The notes beneath the pieces are model-generated. The model saw only the letters and a program-made list of their open reading frames with translations. It was not told where the DNA came from and did no database searches. From Sulfoacidibacillus ferrooxidans (GTDB taxonomy: Bacteria; Bacillota; Bacilli; Alicyclobacillales; SLC66), in contig NZ_JALBUF010000007.1 of NCBI RefSeq assembly GCF_022606465.1, positions 1-64,000 of the forward strand: a DNA stretch of 64,000 nucleotides, given 5' to 3'. Positions within the stretch are counted from its first letter, which is position 1; each line of letters begins with the position of its first letter. Made by a program: the position numbers and the translations under genes. Positions 24,369-34,283 of this stretch are shown here, one piece after another.

Positions 24369-25352
24369 ATGGCGGTCAAATTATATATCGATTCTATTCA
24401 CGATGCACTACAAGAGGAAATGCGAAGAGATGATGGAGTATTTGTAGTAGGTGAAGATGTAGGTGTGCGTGGGGGCGTATTTCGCGTTACGCAAGGTTTG
24501 ATCGAAGAGTTTGGTGAAGCACGCGTGATAGATGCACCATTAGCTGAATCTGCGATTGTAGGTGTAGCCATTGGCGCTGCTGCTTATGGGCTCAAACCTG
24601 TAGCTGAGATTCAATTTGCTGATTTTATCTTACCTGCTGTCAATCAACTCATTAGCGAAGCTGCAAAGATGCGCTATCGCACGAATAACGATTGGAGTTG
24701 TCCACTTGTGGTCCGGGCACCTTATGGTGGCGGTGTACATGGAGCGCTGTATCATTCACAAAGCCTTGAGGCACTTTTTCATCATGTTCCTGGGTTGAAA
24801 ATTGTGATGCCAGCCACTGCTGCAGATGCTAAAGGACTCTTGTTAAGCGCCATTCGAGATCCCGACCCAGTACTGTTTTTTGAACATAAAGCTTTGTACA
24901 GGTGGATTAAAGATGAGGTACCAGATGGGGAATACACTGTGCCGATTGGCAAAGCACGTCGCGTACGCGAAGGCGATGATATTACGGTGATTACTTATGG
25001 ACTCATGGTTCATCATGCGACTGAAGCGGCTAAGGAACTCGAAAAAGAGGGTATTTCTACAGAACTCATCGACTTACGGACAGTTGCGCCCTTAGATCGC
25101 GATGCGATTCTTGAAGCTGTGCGCAAAACAGGTAAAGTATTGATCGTTCACGAAGACAACAAAACAGGCGGTGTTGGCGCGGAAGTAGCGGCGATCATCG
25201 CAGAAGAGGCTTTGTTTGATCTGGATGCGCCTATCGCACGTCTTTGCGGACCGGACATCCCTGCAATGCCATTTAATCCACCACAAGAGCGCTTTTATAT
25301 GTTAAATAGTGATAAAATTGCTCAGTCGATGCGCCATTTAGCTACATTTTAA
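24369..25352 (+). CDS. bkdAB: Branched-chain 2-oxo acid dehydrogenase E1 beta
   Basis: 327 residues, the standard E1 beta length. Conserved GEDVGVRGGVFRVTQGL, the catalytic-site segment AEIQFADFILPAVNQ, RAPYGGGVHG and the C-terminal DLRTVAPLD are present. It forms the alpha2beta2 E1 that decarboxylates Leu/Ile/Val-derived keto acids to acyl-CoA precursors of branched fatty acids. It is tightly packed after E1 alpha. Confidence 0.94.
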   Translation: MAVKLYIDSIHDALQEEMRRDDGVFVVGEDVGVRGGVFRVTQGLIEEFGEARVIDAPLAESAIVGVAIGAAAYGLKPVAEIQFADFILPAVNQLISEAAKMRYRTNNDWSCPLVVRAPYGGGVHGALYHSQSLEALFHHVPGLKIVMPATAADAKGLLLSAIRDPDPVLFFEHKALYRWIKDEVPDGEYTVPIGKARRVREGDDITVITYGLMVHHATEAAKELEKEGISTELIDLRTVAPLDRDAILEAVRKTGKVLIVHEDNKTGGVGAEVAAIIAEEALFDLDAPIARLCGPDIPAMPFNPPQERFYMLNSDKIAQSMRHLATF

Positions 25353-25394
25353 TAGCACGTTACGTGCAAGCACCAAAGGAGGTTCATCGAACAC

Positions 25395-26738
25395 ATGGCC
25401 GACGTAAAAATGCCCAAACTTGGCGAGAGCGTCACAGAAGGAACACTTGGAAAGTGGTTAAAACAGGTCGGGGATAGTGTCTATAAGTACGAACCGCTTG
25501 TTGAAGTGGTTACAGACAAAGTAAATGCAGAAATTCCATCTGATTTTGAAGGTGTTTTAACTGCTATTCTCGTTCAAGAGAATGAGACGGTGCAGGTAGG
25601 AACACGAATAGCTACGATTGAGGAAGCAGTGAGTTCCAATAGTGCATCAGAGACGGTTGCATCAGAACGTGTTGCGCAATCTGAAAATATGGAGAGCGTA
25701 GCGCCATCGGCATCTACAACTAGCGCTAATGGTACCAATACAACATTTACGAATGGAGTAGGTAGACGTTCTGAATCGAGTGATGCACCACGTTATTCGC
25801 CAGCAGTACTAAAGATCGCCCAAGAACGAGGGATTGATCTTGATAAAATAATCGGTACTGGAATGGAAGGACGCGTTACACGTAAGGACGTTTTAGCTTA
25901 TGTGCCAACTGCGACACCATCTCTTGTAGCTTCCGCTTCTGCCACTCAGGGTCCAACAACAGATCATATACAACCATCGATAAAACAAAATGAGCAACCA
26001 GTACAATCTCTTGTTCAGACGTCTGCACAGTCTCCTACCAATGAAGAGTGGGTACCTGTGACAGCGATGCGTAAAACAATTGCTTCTCGCATGGTGCAAA
26101 GTAAGCACCAAGCACCACATGCATGGATGATGATAGAAGTAGATGTGACGCCACTTGTCCGTTTGCGCGAGCGGCATAAAGCAGAGTTCAAACAACGCGA
26201 GGGCGTGGATTTGACATACCTTCCGTTCTTCATAAAATCCGCTGTAGAAGCCATTAAGGAATTTCCTGTCATCAACTCTACATGGGCTGAAGATAAAATT
26301 ATTATTAAAAAAGATGTTCATATCTCCATTGCAGTAGCTACGGATCAAGCACTTGTAGTTCCAGTTATTCATCATGCGGATCGTCTCAATATTCTTGGGA
26401 TTGCAAGCTCAGTAGCAGATTTAGCACGACGTGCACGTGCCGGAAAATTGACGCTAGCAGATGTTCAAGATGGTACTTTTACAGTCAATAACACAGGTGC
26501 ATTTGGCTCGATTCTTTCGCAGCCAATTATTAATGCTCCTCAAGCTGCTATTTTATCAGTTGAATCCATTGTTAGGCGTCCTGTTGTTCGCGATGATGAT
26601 AGTATTGCTATTCGTTCAATGGTAAACTTGTGTTTAAGCTTAGATCATCGCATACTTGATGGATGGGTAGCAGGACAATTTCTACGCACGATCAAAAAGC
26701 ACCTTGAAGGATTGAATGAGTCAACTAGTCTGTACTAA
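25395..26738 (+). CDS. bkdB: Branched-chain 2-oxo acid dehydrogenase E2 (lipoyl acyltransferase)
   Basis: 447 residues. One N-terminal lipoyl domain has the lipoylated Lys42 in VTDKVNAE. A Ser/Thr/Ala/Asn linker follows, then the peripheral-subunit-binding domain ([25 protein letters not shown]) and the catalytic domain ending [16 protein letters not shown] with His and Asp of the active site. It transfers the acyl group to CoA. lipA, which makes its cofactor, follows directly. Confidence 0.94.
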   Translation: MADVKMPKLGESVTEGTLGKWLKQVGDSVYKYEPLVEVVTDKVNAEIPSDFEGVLTAILVQENETVQVGTRIATIEEAVSSNSASETVASERVAQSENMESVAPSASTTSANGTNTTFTNGVGRRSESSDAPRYSPAVLKIAQERGIDLDKIIGTGMEGRVTRKDVLAYVPTATPSLVASASATQGPTTDHIQPSIKQNEQPVQSLVQTSAQSPTNEEWVPVTAMRKTIASRMVQSKHQAPHAWMMIEVDVTPLVRLRERHKAEFKQREGVDLTYLPFFIKSAVEAIKEFPVINSTWAEDKIIIKKDVHISIAVATDQALVVPVIHHADRLNILGIASSVADLARRARAGKLTLADVQDGTFTVNNTGAFGSILSQPIINAPQAAILSVESIVRRPVVRDDDSIAIRSMVNLCLSLDHRILDGWVAGQFLRTIKKHLEGLNESTSLY

Positions 26739-26770
26739 AGATGCTTGGACTAGAGAGAGAAGGATCGCAG

Positions 26771-27697
26771 ATGACACAATCTGATCTCCAAATAAATGAA
26801 ATACAAAACAGTGAGCAGCGACCACTTCGTCGTCCCGAGTGGCTTAAAGTTCAATTAAAAACAAGTGGTGATTTTAAAGAATTAAAAAATATCATGCGTC
26901 AGGGTAAGCTTCATACTGTATGTGAAGAAGCAAAATGTCCCAACATTTATGAGTGTTGGTTCCATCGCACAGCGACTTTTATGATTCTTGGCGATATATG
27001 CACGCGTGCATGTCGATTTTGTGCTGTCAATTCTGGTAAACCAACGGAACTTGATCTGGAAGAGCCAAAGCGTCTTGCAGAGGCAGTCGTGCAGATGGGG
27101 TTACGCCATGTCGTAATCACTTCAGTTGCAAGGGACGATTTACAAGATGGTGGAGCTGCTATATTTGCAGCATGCATTAAAGAAGTACGTAAAGCCAGTC
27201 CTGATTGTGCAGTTGAAGTATTGATACCGGATTTCATGGGTAATCGCGATGCGCTACAAGCAGTTATGGATGCACGTCCAGATATTTTAAATCATAATAT
27301 TGAAACCGTAGAACGATTATCCGATCGTGTGCGCTCGAAAGCAAAATATGCAAGGACACTCGAGTTACTCGAACGTGCGTTAGCGATGCAACCGACTGTG
27401 CCAACCAAATCAAGTATTATGCTTGGTGTGGGTGAGACATGGGATGAAATTTTGGCCACACTCGACGATCTACGTAAAGTAGGTGTATCAATCGTTACGA
27501 TTGGTCAGTATCTTCAACCTACGCGAAAACACTTACGTGTGGAAAAATATTACACTCCAGAGGAATTTGCCGAGTTAAAACAAGAGGGACTAAGACGCGG
27601 TTTTAAACATGTCGAGTCTGGACCACTTGTTCGCAGCTCATATCATGCGCATGAACAGGCGAGTGATGTCATGGGTAAAACATCAGAGGCCAGGTGA
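26771..27697 (+). CDS. lipA: Lipoyl synthase
   Basis: 308 residues, radical-SAM. It carries the auxiliary cluster cysteines [12 protein letters not shown] and the radical-SAM motif CTRACRFC, with the usual C-terminal RSSYHA. It inserts two sulfurs into octanoyl-E2. I prefer the ATG at 26771, which has AGAAGGA at good spacing, over an ATG at 26741 lying next to the bkdB stop. Placement after bkdB ties cofactor supply to the complex. The stop overlaps the next GTG. Confidence 0.95.
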   Translation: MTQSDLQINEIQNSEQRPLRRPEWLKVQLKTSGDFKELKNIMRQGKLHTVCEEAKCPNIYECWFHRTATFMILGDICTRACRFCAVNSGKPTELDLEEPKRLAEAVVQMGLRHVVITSVARDDLQDGGAAIFAACIKEVRKASPDCAVEVLIPDFMGNRDALQAVMDARPDILNHNIETVERLSDRVRSKAKYARTLELLERALAMQPTVPTKSSIMLGVGETWDEILATLDDLRKVGVSIVTIGQYLQPTRKHLRVEKYYTPEEFAELKQEGLRRGFKHVESGPLVRSSYHAHEQASDVMGKTSEAR

Positions 27698-28017
27698 ATC
27701 AGGTGATACAAAATATTGATCCTGCAGAATTACAAGAGGCGCTCACACGATGGGGTGGACAACTTGTATATGTGCATCTAGAAGTGAACCCTGGCGCATA
27801 CTGGAGAAATGGTAAGGCCGTACTTGATGCGGCCTTTGTTCGCGGTTCAGGTACTTTTCGTGTATTTCTCCAATTAGATGGTGAACAAGGTTTGATTCAA
27901 GTGGATCAACTAACACATATGCAACTGACTGATGATCAGGTTATTTGCATTGGGTATGATCAGCAAAGTCGTTTATCTAGGACACTAGAGGTGAGCCTTA
28001 CACCATTTAAAATGTAG
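27694..28017 (+). CDS. yojF: YojF-like (DUF1806) protein
   Basis: 107 residues resembling Bacillus Yoj[38 protein letters not shown]. Its biochemical role is unknown. In Bacillus it sits next to the bacillithiol deacetylase gene yojG/bshB2, exactly as here. The GTG start overlaps the lipA stop, so it is translated as part of the same operon. Confidence 0.75.
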   Translation: MNQVIQNIDPAELQEALTRWGGQLVYVHLEVNPGAYWRNGKAVLDAAFVRGSGTFRVFLQLDGEQGLIQVDQLTHMQLTDDQVICIGYDQQSRLSRTLEVSLTPFKM

Positions 28018-28066
28018 CCATTCTACGTACTATACATATATAACGACAGACGATAGGGGAATGAAC

Positions 28067-28774
28067 ATGGGCAGGTTACTTGCTGTATTTGCACATCCTG
28101 ATGATGAAACCTTTATTTGTGCGGGAACTCTTGCAAAGTATGCGAGTGCTGGACATCAAGTGACCTTAGTCTGTGCAACACTTGGGGAAATGGGACGACG
28201 CATGGGCATACCAGCGATCACAACACGGGAAAGTCTAGGTAACTTGCGCCATTTAGAATTAATGGCAGCATGCGAGGCGCTGGGTATTGATGACTTACGT
28301 TTACTTGGAATGAGAGATAAAACACTTGAAATTTATCCACGTAAACGGCTTGCAGAGCGTGTCCTTGCTGAAATAGAACGGGTTGAACCTGACGCGATTA
28401 TTACTTTTCATGAAGAGCTCGGTGGACACCCAGATCATTGCACCATAGGTGGTGCCACGACAGATGCTTTTATGGCATATATAGATAAACAGGGACATCA
28501 TAAGCTTGGTTTTACGACATCTTTATATTTTGTAGCATGGAAAGCTATGTTTGAACGAGCAAATGAGGATCCACTGTCTGAGCAGCGTTATATTGCAATA
28601 AACGTACTGCCGTATGCTAAAGCAAAACTTGCTGCTTTTCGTGCTCACCGCACACAATCACAATTGCACCAATGGCTGTGGAAAACGGATCGACAAGCCA
28701 TTGCCAATCTAGAACAGGTTGAATACTTTATTGCACACGATCCAACACAAACTGTGGAGGATGAATTACTGTAA
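28067..28774 (+). CDS. bshB2: Bacillithiol biosynthesis deacetylase BshB2
   Basis: 235 residues, PIG-L/LmbE family. Zinc-site motifs AHPDDE (near residue 9) and GGHPDH are visible. It removes acetyl from GlcNAc-malate in bacillithiol synthesis and may also cleave bacillithiol S-conjugates. I use the ATG at 28067, 8-9 bases after AGGGGA; an ATG at 28061 abuts that site. The pairing with yojF supports BshB2. The 3' end overlaps the convergent ATPase gene by 47 bases. Confidence 0.85.
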   Translation: MGRLLAVFAHPDDETFICAGTLAKYASAGHQVTLVCATLGEMGRRMGIPAITTRESLGNLRHLELMAACEALGIDDLRLLGMRDKTLEIYPRKRLAERVLAEIERVEPDAIITFHEELGGHPDHCTIGGATTDAFMAYIDKQGHHKLGFTTSLYFVAWKAMFERANEDPLSEQRYIAINVLPYAKAKLAAFRAHRTQSQLHQWLWKTDRQAIANLEQVEYFIAHDPTQTVEDELL

Positions 28775-29711
28775 TAACCACTGCTTGTCCCACATTAACA
28801 CTTTGTGTAGGCGCTAGAGTCGCAGTAATACTCGCTGTATGCTGTATTAGCGACACAACGATTCTGCGTTTACCACCGTGAAGAGATAGGCTTAGCACAT
28901 GTCCATCTAAACAAATTCCTTGTGAAGGAAAGCTACCTAAAACGACATGATCTGGATGAACGGCAATATGATTTGAAGGTGAATTTCCATTCTTTATATG
29001 TAAAAATTGATCATATCCAAGTAGTTGAGCAACTCGTGGTGAGCTTGGGTGATCCATTAATTCCGCAGGAGTTCCTATTTGTAGTACATGCCCTCTATCC
29101 ATAATACCAATTTGATCACACATTTTTTGTGCTTCGTCTAACTGATGCGTAACCAGTAATGTAGTACATTTTACTTCATGCTGAATGGTAAGGATCACAT
29201 CTTGCAGTTCACTGCGTGCTTCAAAGTCAAGTGCAGATAGAGGTTCATCAAGTAGCAATAGTTTAGGCCGACGTGCAAGTGCACGTGCTAAGGCCACTCG
29301 TTGTGCAAGACCTCCAGATAAAACAGCAGGTCGAGCTAAAAGATAGGGTCGTAAAGATAAGCGATCGATTAATTCTTCATGCCATTTTGTGGGTTTTGAT
29401 TGTACACTAAAAAAGATATTTTGAAAGACCGTTAAATGTGGAAATAAATTAGCGGTTTGCTCCACATATCCTATCTGTCGCTCCCATGGTGGGAGATGGT
29501 TAGGAGTTTTAGAAAAGGTGTCCATGTAGATCTGATCTTCTAGTGTAATGATGCCTTTAGCCTCTGTTTCAAAACCTGCCATAGCATTAAGAATGCTTGA
29601 TTTACCTGCAGCAGATGGTCCAAACAAACCATAGATCCCACCTAGAGGAAGTCGTAAATGTACTTCTATAGTAAAGGAACTTCTCTGCAGCTCTATGTCT
29701 ATTTGTAGCAA
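28728..29711 (-). CDS. ModC-like ABC transporter ATPase, orphan
   Basis: 327 residues. Walker A GPSAAGKSS, signature LSGGLAQRVALARAL, Walker B LLLLDEPLSALD and the H-loop THQ are intact. A C-terminal TOBE-like domain (about 235-327) is as in molybdate ModC. There is no permease or binding-protein gene beside it, so partners must be elsewhere. Molybdate import would suit the moa genes 10 kb away but is inference. The TTG start at 29711 follows GAAAGGATGG. A long inverted repeat lies 48 bases upstream. Confidence 0.8.
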   Translation of the reverse strand: MLQIDIELQRSSFTIEVHLRLPLGGIYGLFGPSAAGKSSILNAMAGFETEAKGIITLEDQIYMDTFSKTPNHLPPWERQIGYVEQTANLFPHLTVFQNIFFSVQSKPTKWHEELIDRLSLRPYLLARPAVLSGGLAQRVALARALARRPKLLLLDEPLSALDFEARSELQDVILTIQHEVKCTTLLVTHQLDEAQKMCDQIGIMDRGHVLQIGTPAELMDHPSSPRVAQLLGYDQFLHIKNGNSPSNHIAVHPDHVVLGSFPSQGICLDGHVLSLSLHGGKRRIVVSLIQHTASITATLAPTQSVNVGQAVVITVIHPPQFVLDRVQ

Positions 29712-29758
29712 ATAGGTCCATCCTTTCGGTTACGATTTACATGTAAGTTGTCAAGTGA

Positions 29759-29807
29759 GTGTGATATACACCATGCCTGTGCAATAGTGGCATGGTGTAT
29801 ATCACAC
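29759..29807. repeat. Perfect 19-bp inverted repeat
   Basis: Arms 29759-29777 and 29789-29807 are exact reverse complements (starting GTGTGATATACACCATGCC) around an 11-base spacer. It sits between two minus-strand genes, upstream of the ModC-like ATPase. There is no T-run on either side. It could be a terminator, an mRNA leader hairpin or an operator. Confidence 0.8.
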
Positions 29808-29864
29808 GATAAATGGTAGCACGCGATTTCTGTATTGTCGAATATGAAGTAGAACATAAGCTGG

Positions 29865-30467
29865 CTAATTAAAATAGTGTGGACCTGATCCAGGCTTGCG
29901 CATGTTCTGTGTAGGATGATGTAGTTGTTGACGATTTTGCTGCATTGGTCGCAAAGCTTGAGGATACCGCATATGAGGCTGACGTGAAGATTGCATTCCA
30001 TAAGTCATCGGATGTTGCTGTTGTGCGCCATATGGGTTACGTGGATATGGCTCATGGGGTGGCATCATGCCATAAGGATTCATTTGCTGATTTTGCATTC
30101 CATTTGGACGTGTAGGTTGCATTTGACGAGTGGGTTGATTCGGGATTTTATTTTTTTGTAATGAATTTTGTGCTTTCCCTTGAAAGTTTTCAAGACCTGA
30201 TCGTGCCTTTTCAAAGAAAGAAAATAGCCCTTTTTTAGTGCTTGTTTCTTCATCTGGTTGCGTGTTTTGTTGTTGTCTTGTTTGTGGCCCATTGGGTCCA
30301 AATGACGGGAAGGGTTGCATTTCCATTGGAGCGTATGGATCCATCCATTGATTGGGCATCATTTGTCTTTGTACATGATGTTGTGCATTAGCGTTACTAT
30401 CCTGTTCTGCATCTTCATCGGTGGAAGTGGGGCTAAGAAACCCTTTTATTATGTCCATAATCATCAC
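29865..30467 (-). CDS. Met/Gln/Pro-rich low-complexity protein, possibly spore coat
   Basis: About 200 residues. A short N-terminus (MIMDIIKGFLSPTS) is followed by long stretches rich in Met, Gln, Pro, Asn and His (PYAPMEMQPFPSFGPNG, NPYGMMPPHEPYPRNPYG), with a Lys-rich amphipathic patch (TKKGLFSFFEKARSGLENF) in the middle. The composition resembles spore coat proteins such as the YppG group, but I cannot name the family. GTG at 30467 (or ATG 30464) lies 7-10 bases after GAGGGG; the frame stays open upstream without a better start. Confidence 0.6.
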   Translation of the reverse strand: MMIMDIIKGFLSPTSTDEDAEQDSNANAQHHVQRQMMPNQWMDPYAPMEMQPFPSFGPNGPQTRQQQNTQPDEETSTKKGLFSFFEKARSGLENFQGKAQNSLQKNKIPNQPTRQMQPTRPNGMQNQQMNPYGMMPPHEPYPRNPYGAQQQHPMTYGMQSSRQPHMRYPQALRPMQQNRQQLHHPTQNMRKPGSGPHYFN

Positions 30468-30560
30468 AGTATTTCCCCTCTCACATGCATATAGTAATAC
30501 ATGCGAGAGACGGAGACTTTGCAATGGACACATGTCAGGACAGACATCTACTTTCTATAG

Positions 30561-31445
30561 CTATTGAAGCTCATCCATATAGGATGTACTGCTCTTACTC
30601 GCAAAAAGATGGGCATCTTTATGCTTTCTAAGAGAGTAAGAAAACCGTGCCATACCATAGCATATCGTAGAAAACGATGCCACAAAAAAGCCGACGGGCC
30701 ATCCGGTATCATACGCGATCAAAAGAGCAAGCCACACGGTGAGAAGAGCAAAAGCTATGGACACAGCAATATTGCGAATAGGGTGATGAGTGATATAGCC
30801 CGCGGCTGCCGCTGGAGCAATCATTAAACTAAAGGTTAAAAGGGCTCCAACAATAGGAACGGTGATGGCTGTTGCAAGACCAACAATGATAAGAAAGAGC
30901 ATGTCTAACTGGTTTACATGAATTCCACGTGCACGAGCAACGTTTCCCGATATCGAAGAAAATAGCAAAGGGCGAAACATGAACAGAAGAGATATGACAA
31001 CAAGAAAGCCTATCCAACCGGTGAAAGCAACTTCAGCATTATTGACACCCAAAATTTCACCAAATAAAAGTGAAAAGATTTCTGGTGCATACACGTTATT
31101 TAGATCAAGAAATAAAGAACCTAAGCCAAGTAAAAAAACAAGTATCAAGGCTGTAACCACACCATGGCTTCCTTTACGACCAAGCCAACCAATGCTCATC
31201 GCACCACCAACTGTAAAGAGGATTAGTCCAAGTTCTGTGTTTTGATTGAGTAATGCTGTACCCGCTGCACCTGCAAAACCTCCTTTTGGTAGTGCATGTG
31301 CAACAAAAGCAGTGCCCCGTAATACTACAAAAAATCCCACGAATCCTGCAATGATAGCCACGATAGTTGCCCCAAGCCAAGCATTGATCATATAGCTTTG
31401 CGTAAACATTCCAGGTGCAAAAATGAACTGTAATACATTGCTCAT
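30561..31445 (-). CDS. ABC-3 family metal permease (second)
   Basis: 294 residues, about eight to nine membrane helices, ZnuB/TroD-type metal-importer permease (VVLRGTAFVAHALPKGGFAGAAG near the N-terminus; TVPIVGALLTFSLMIAPAAAA). Its ATG is one base past the stop of the first permease gene, with AAGGAG upstream. It is the last gene of the importer operon. Two permeases, rather than one ZnuB, suggest a heterodimeric channel as in Tro/Mts systems. Confidence 0.88.
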   Translation of the reverse strand: MSNVLQFIFAPGMFTQSYMINAWLGATIVAIIAGFVGFFVVLRGTAFVAHALPKGGFAGAAGTALLNQNTELGLILFTVGGAMSIGWLGRKGSHGVVTALILVFLLGLGSLFLDLNNVYAPEIFSLLFGEILGVNNAEVAFTGWIGFLVVISLLFMFRPLLFSSISGNVARARGIHVNQLDMLFLIIVGLATAITVPIVGALLTFSLMIAPAAAAGYITHHPIRNIAVSIAFALLTVWLALLIAYDTGWPVGFFVASFSTICYGMARFSYSLRKHKDAHLFASKSSTSYMDELQ

Positions 31446-31446
31446 A

Positions 31447-32340
31447 TCAAGAAGACTCCTTAGCTATCATGTCTTTTTTTCTAATGTTTTTAGCTGTATA
31501 TAACTGTGCTAGCATATAAAAAACAAGAATGAGGCTTGCGACAAAAAAACTAACAGGCCATCCTCGACCAACAGGGGGAAAATAGTAGCTGTCGTAAGCA
31601 AGTAAAATTCCTCCCCAAGTAACAGTTAATCCGATGAATACAGACAATACTATCGCATGACTAATGCTTGAAGTCAGTCGAATTGCAGTGGCAGCTGGAC
31701 CTATCAATAATGCTGTGCTAAGAAGTGCTCCGATAACAATCGCGGATTGTTCGACAGTCATGGCAAGAGCACTCATAAATAACATGCTAAGCAAGCGGAC
31801 ATTTACTCCTCTAGACCGTGCTAGATCAGGATGAATAGAGCTTAAAATAAGAGGACGATAAAGAAATAACACAACAAGTAAAGTAATGATTCCAAGAATT
31901 ACAATAATGGGAATCATGCGCGCATCGACAAGAAAAATCGAACCAAACAAAATAGTAATAGGCGCACCAGAAATATTTTTTTCAGTGGTTGTGAAATAAA
32001 GAAAAAGTGCACCGATACCAAGCATAAAAGAAAGGATAATACCTGTAGCTACATCACGTTCGCGCGGGCGCTTTCCTAGTAAATCCATTCCCGCTCCGCC
32101 TAATATACCAACACTTAGAAATCCCCATAAGGCGTTCACTCCTATTAGAAAAGCGCCTGAAGCGCCTGTCGCTCCAAAGTCAGCTAGTGCATGACCTGCA
32201 AAAGATTGTCCACGAATGACCGCAAATACACCTACAACACCTGAAATGACTGCGACGACAGTCCCTAGTACGAGCGCATTAAAAACTTCTGAACTTTGGA
32301 AAAATCCTGGTGCAAAAATGACGTTAAGTAATGTTCTCAC
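31447..32340 (-). CDS. ABC-3 family metal permease (first)
   Basis: 297 residues, multi-pass, paralogous to its neighbour (VIRGQSFAGHALADFGATGASG; VIGALLSTALLIGPAATA). The GTG at 32340 is chosen because GGAGG sits 9 bases upstream; longer frames would run back into the ATPase gene. It forms the transmembrane pore with the second permease. Confidence 0.88.
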   Translation of the reverse strand: MRTLLNVIFAPGFFQSSEVFNALVLGTVVAVISGVVGVFAVIRGQSFAGHALADFGATGASGAFLIGVNALWGFLSVGILGGAGMDLLGKRPRERDVATGIILSFMLGIGALFLYFTTTEKNISGAPITILFGSIFLVDARMIPIIVILGIITLLVVLFLYRPLILSSIHPDLARSRGVNVRLLSMLFMSALAMTVEQSAIVIGALLSTALLIGPAATAIRLTSSISHAIVLSVFIGLTVTWGGILLAYDSYYFPPVGRGWPVSFFVASLILVFYMLAQLYTAKNIRKKDMIAKESS

Positions 32341-32344
32341 CGTG

Positions 32345-33160
32345 CTATACCTCCGTGTGAATAGCATCTTCCTTACCACCTACGATAAGGATTCGATCCA
32401 AAATGGTAAGAACCTCAACTTCATAACCATATAACTGACTGAGCACATCTTTTCGTATCACTTCATCTACTGTACCAATCGCCGTTTTACCATTGGCGAC
32501 ATAGATAATTTTATCCATAACGCCAAGAAGTGGGTTCATATCATGTGCGACAAACAGAACAGCAATACCGCGACTTTTCGCTACATGTGAGACTAACTGA
32601 ACGACTTCATGAGTACTGCGAATATCTAAGCTCGATAAAGGTTCATCGAGAAGCAAGATACGTGGATTCGTCAATAGAGCTTGAGCGATCAATAGTCGTT
32701 GTTGTTCTCCTAATGAAAGTTTACCGACAGGTGAATCTGCAAAGCTATACGCACCCACTGCATGTAAAATTTCATCGACAACCTGTCGTTTTTCACGACT
32801 AGGTAGCGGAAATCCGAAACGAGTGCCATCGATACCAAGTGCAACGAGATCCCGAGCTCTAAGTGGTGTGTCAGGATCAAGATGAATTCTTTGCGGAACA
32901 TATCCAATTTGCTTTGAAGAATGACTCATTAATTGCCCATTGACGTGTATTGTGCCTTCATTTGGCTTTAAGAGGCCAAGAATGACATGTAATAAAGTGG
33001 TTTTTCCTGCTCCATTGGCTCCAATAAGACCGATAAATTCTCCGGCATGAATGGAAAATTCAATCTGATCGAGCACAGTGCGATGACCGTATTGTACTTT
33101 AATATTAGATAGTGAGAGAACTTCAGCATGATGATCTATTGGACTCGTCATAGACCTCAT
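32345..33160 (-). CDS. Metal ABC transporter ATPase (ZnuC-like)
   Basis: 271 residues. Walker A GANGAGKTT, Q-loop GYVPQRIHLD, signature LSLGEQQRLLIAQAL and Walker B ILLLDEPLSSLD are present. It powers the zinc/manganese-type importer. The start overlaps the binding-protein stop (33157-33160), so the operon order is binding protein, ATPase, permease, permease. Confidence 0.9.
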   Translation of the reverse strand: MRSMTSPIDHHAEVLSLSNIKVQYGHRTVLDQIEFSIHAGEFIGLIGANGAGKTTLLHVILGLLKPNEGTIHVNGQLMSHSSKQIGYVPQRIHLDPDTPLRARDLVALGIDGTRFGFPLPSREKRQVVDEILHAVGAYSFADSPVGKLSLGEQQRLLIAQALLTNPRILLLDEPLSSLDIRSTHEVVQLVSHVAKSRGIAVLFVAHDMNPLLGVMDKIIYVANGKTAIGTVDEVIRKDVLSQLYGYEVEVLTILDRILIVGGKEDAIHTEV

Positions 33161-34122
33161 GATAGTGTTTGTGTAGATGTATGATATTGAAGGGCTTTTT
33201 GTAAATCAATGACTTCGTCTTGCATCCACGACTGATAAGAGTAATTAGGTGGCATCGTTTCATACACTCCAACAACCGGTATATGATGTTGTTTGGCAAT
33301 TTGAAGCAAGGATGTAGTAAGTGAATCTACTACTTGTTGATTATATAAAAATACATCAACCTGATGATTTGAAAGAAGTTGTTCCTCAGTATTAACATCT
33401 TGGGGAGAGGGATCTATTCCGTTCATAATAGCTGCTTGAAATGACCAAGGTGTTTTATTAGCCATTCCCGCTGCTTCTAACATATAGTCGCAAACAGGTT
33501 CTGTTGTCGCTACTGGAGCATTCTTGAACTCTTTTTGTACATGTTCTAACTCTCTATCGTAAGGTTGTAATGAGGCATCGAATATAGCGACATTGTGATT
33601 AAAGTAGGCTTTATGGGCAGGCAAAAGTGCAGATAAATCATCAGCAATGAGTTGCGCTACGCGTGGCATAGTGCTTGGTGCGTACCACAGATGTGGATTC
33701 GGTGTTGAATTAGAGTACCCAAGACTGGTTTGAACTTCAATAATTTTGCGATGAGGATTTCCGGATGCCGATTCTAATTTATTCATGAAATCATCATAAC
33801 CAAGGCCATTTTGTACAATTAAATTTGCATGAGCAATCATAGATGATGTTTGCGGACTAGCTTCGTATTCATGAGGATCAGTATTGGGATCGCTCATAAT
33901 GGCTGAAACAGAAAGATACTTCCCACCAATTTGTTGCATAACGTTCGCATATTCATTTTCTGCTCCCACTCCAAGAAGGACACCATGTTGGGTCGTACCC
34001 ACTGAACCACTAGATGGGTTTACTGGCGCTGCCATATTTGATCCACAGCCTGTTAGACTAAGTAAGGAGAGACCTCCCATAATACTAATAACCCCAATAG
34101 TTTTCTTTTTATGTTGTAGCAC
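33157..34122 (-). CDS. Metal-binding lipoprotein of ABC importer (ZnuA-like)
   Basis: 321 residues, cluster A-I solute-binding protein. The lipobox LTGC places the lipidated Cys at about 26. Metal-ligand motifs are DPHEYE, NPHLWY and TTEPVCDYM, with a C-terminal acidic/aromatic segment (VFLYNQQ). No long His-rich loop is present, so Zn versus Mn is not decided by the protein. The GTG at 34122 lies 7 bases after GAGGG. A Zur-box-like operator upstream favours zinc. Confidence 0.88.
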   Translation of the reverse strand: MLQHKKKTIGVISIMGGLSLLSLTGCGSNMAAPVNPSSGSVGTTQHGVLLGVGAENEYANVMQQIGGKYLSVSAIMSDPNTDPHEYEASPQTSSMIAHANLIVQNGLGYDDFMNKLESASGNPHRKIIEVQTSLGYSNSTPNPHLWYAPSTMPRVAQLIADDLSALLPAHKAYFNHNVAIFDASLQPYDRELEHVQKEFKNAPVATTEPVCDYMLEAAGMANKTPWSFQAAIMNGIDPSPQDVNTEEQLLSNHQVDVFLYNQQVVDSLTTSLLQIAKQHHIPVVGVYETMPPNYSYQSWMQDEVIDLQKALQYHTSTQTLS

Positions 34123-34167
34123 GTTGATCCCTCACTTTTACCTATATATGAATCTGAATGAATTATA

Positions 34168-34182
34168 TCGAAATAATTACGT
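34168..34182 (-). promoter_or_regulatory. Zur-box-like operator for the metal importer
   Basis: TCGAAATAATTACGT matches the Bacillus Zur 7-1-7 box (TCGTAAT-N-ATTACGA) at 12 of 14 half-site positions and lies 46 bases before the binding-protein start. It suggests zinc-dependent repression. The same site could also influence the divergent hemolysin III gene. Confidence 0.6.
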
Positions 34183-34283
34183 TTTGTATATAGTAATAAA
34201 TACGATTATTTGAGTGGTAGGCAAAGCGGAGTATAAAGGATATACTAAATCTTGAATGAAAATGTAGTGCTAATGGAGGAATT

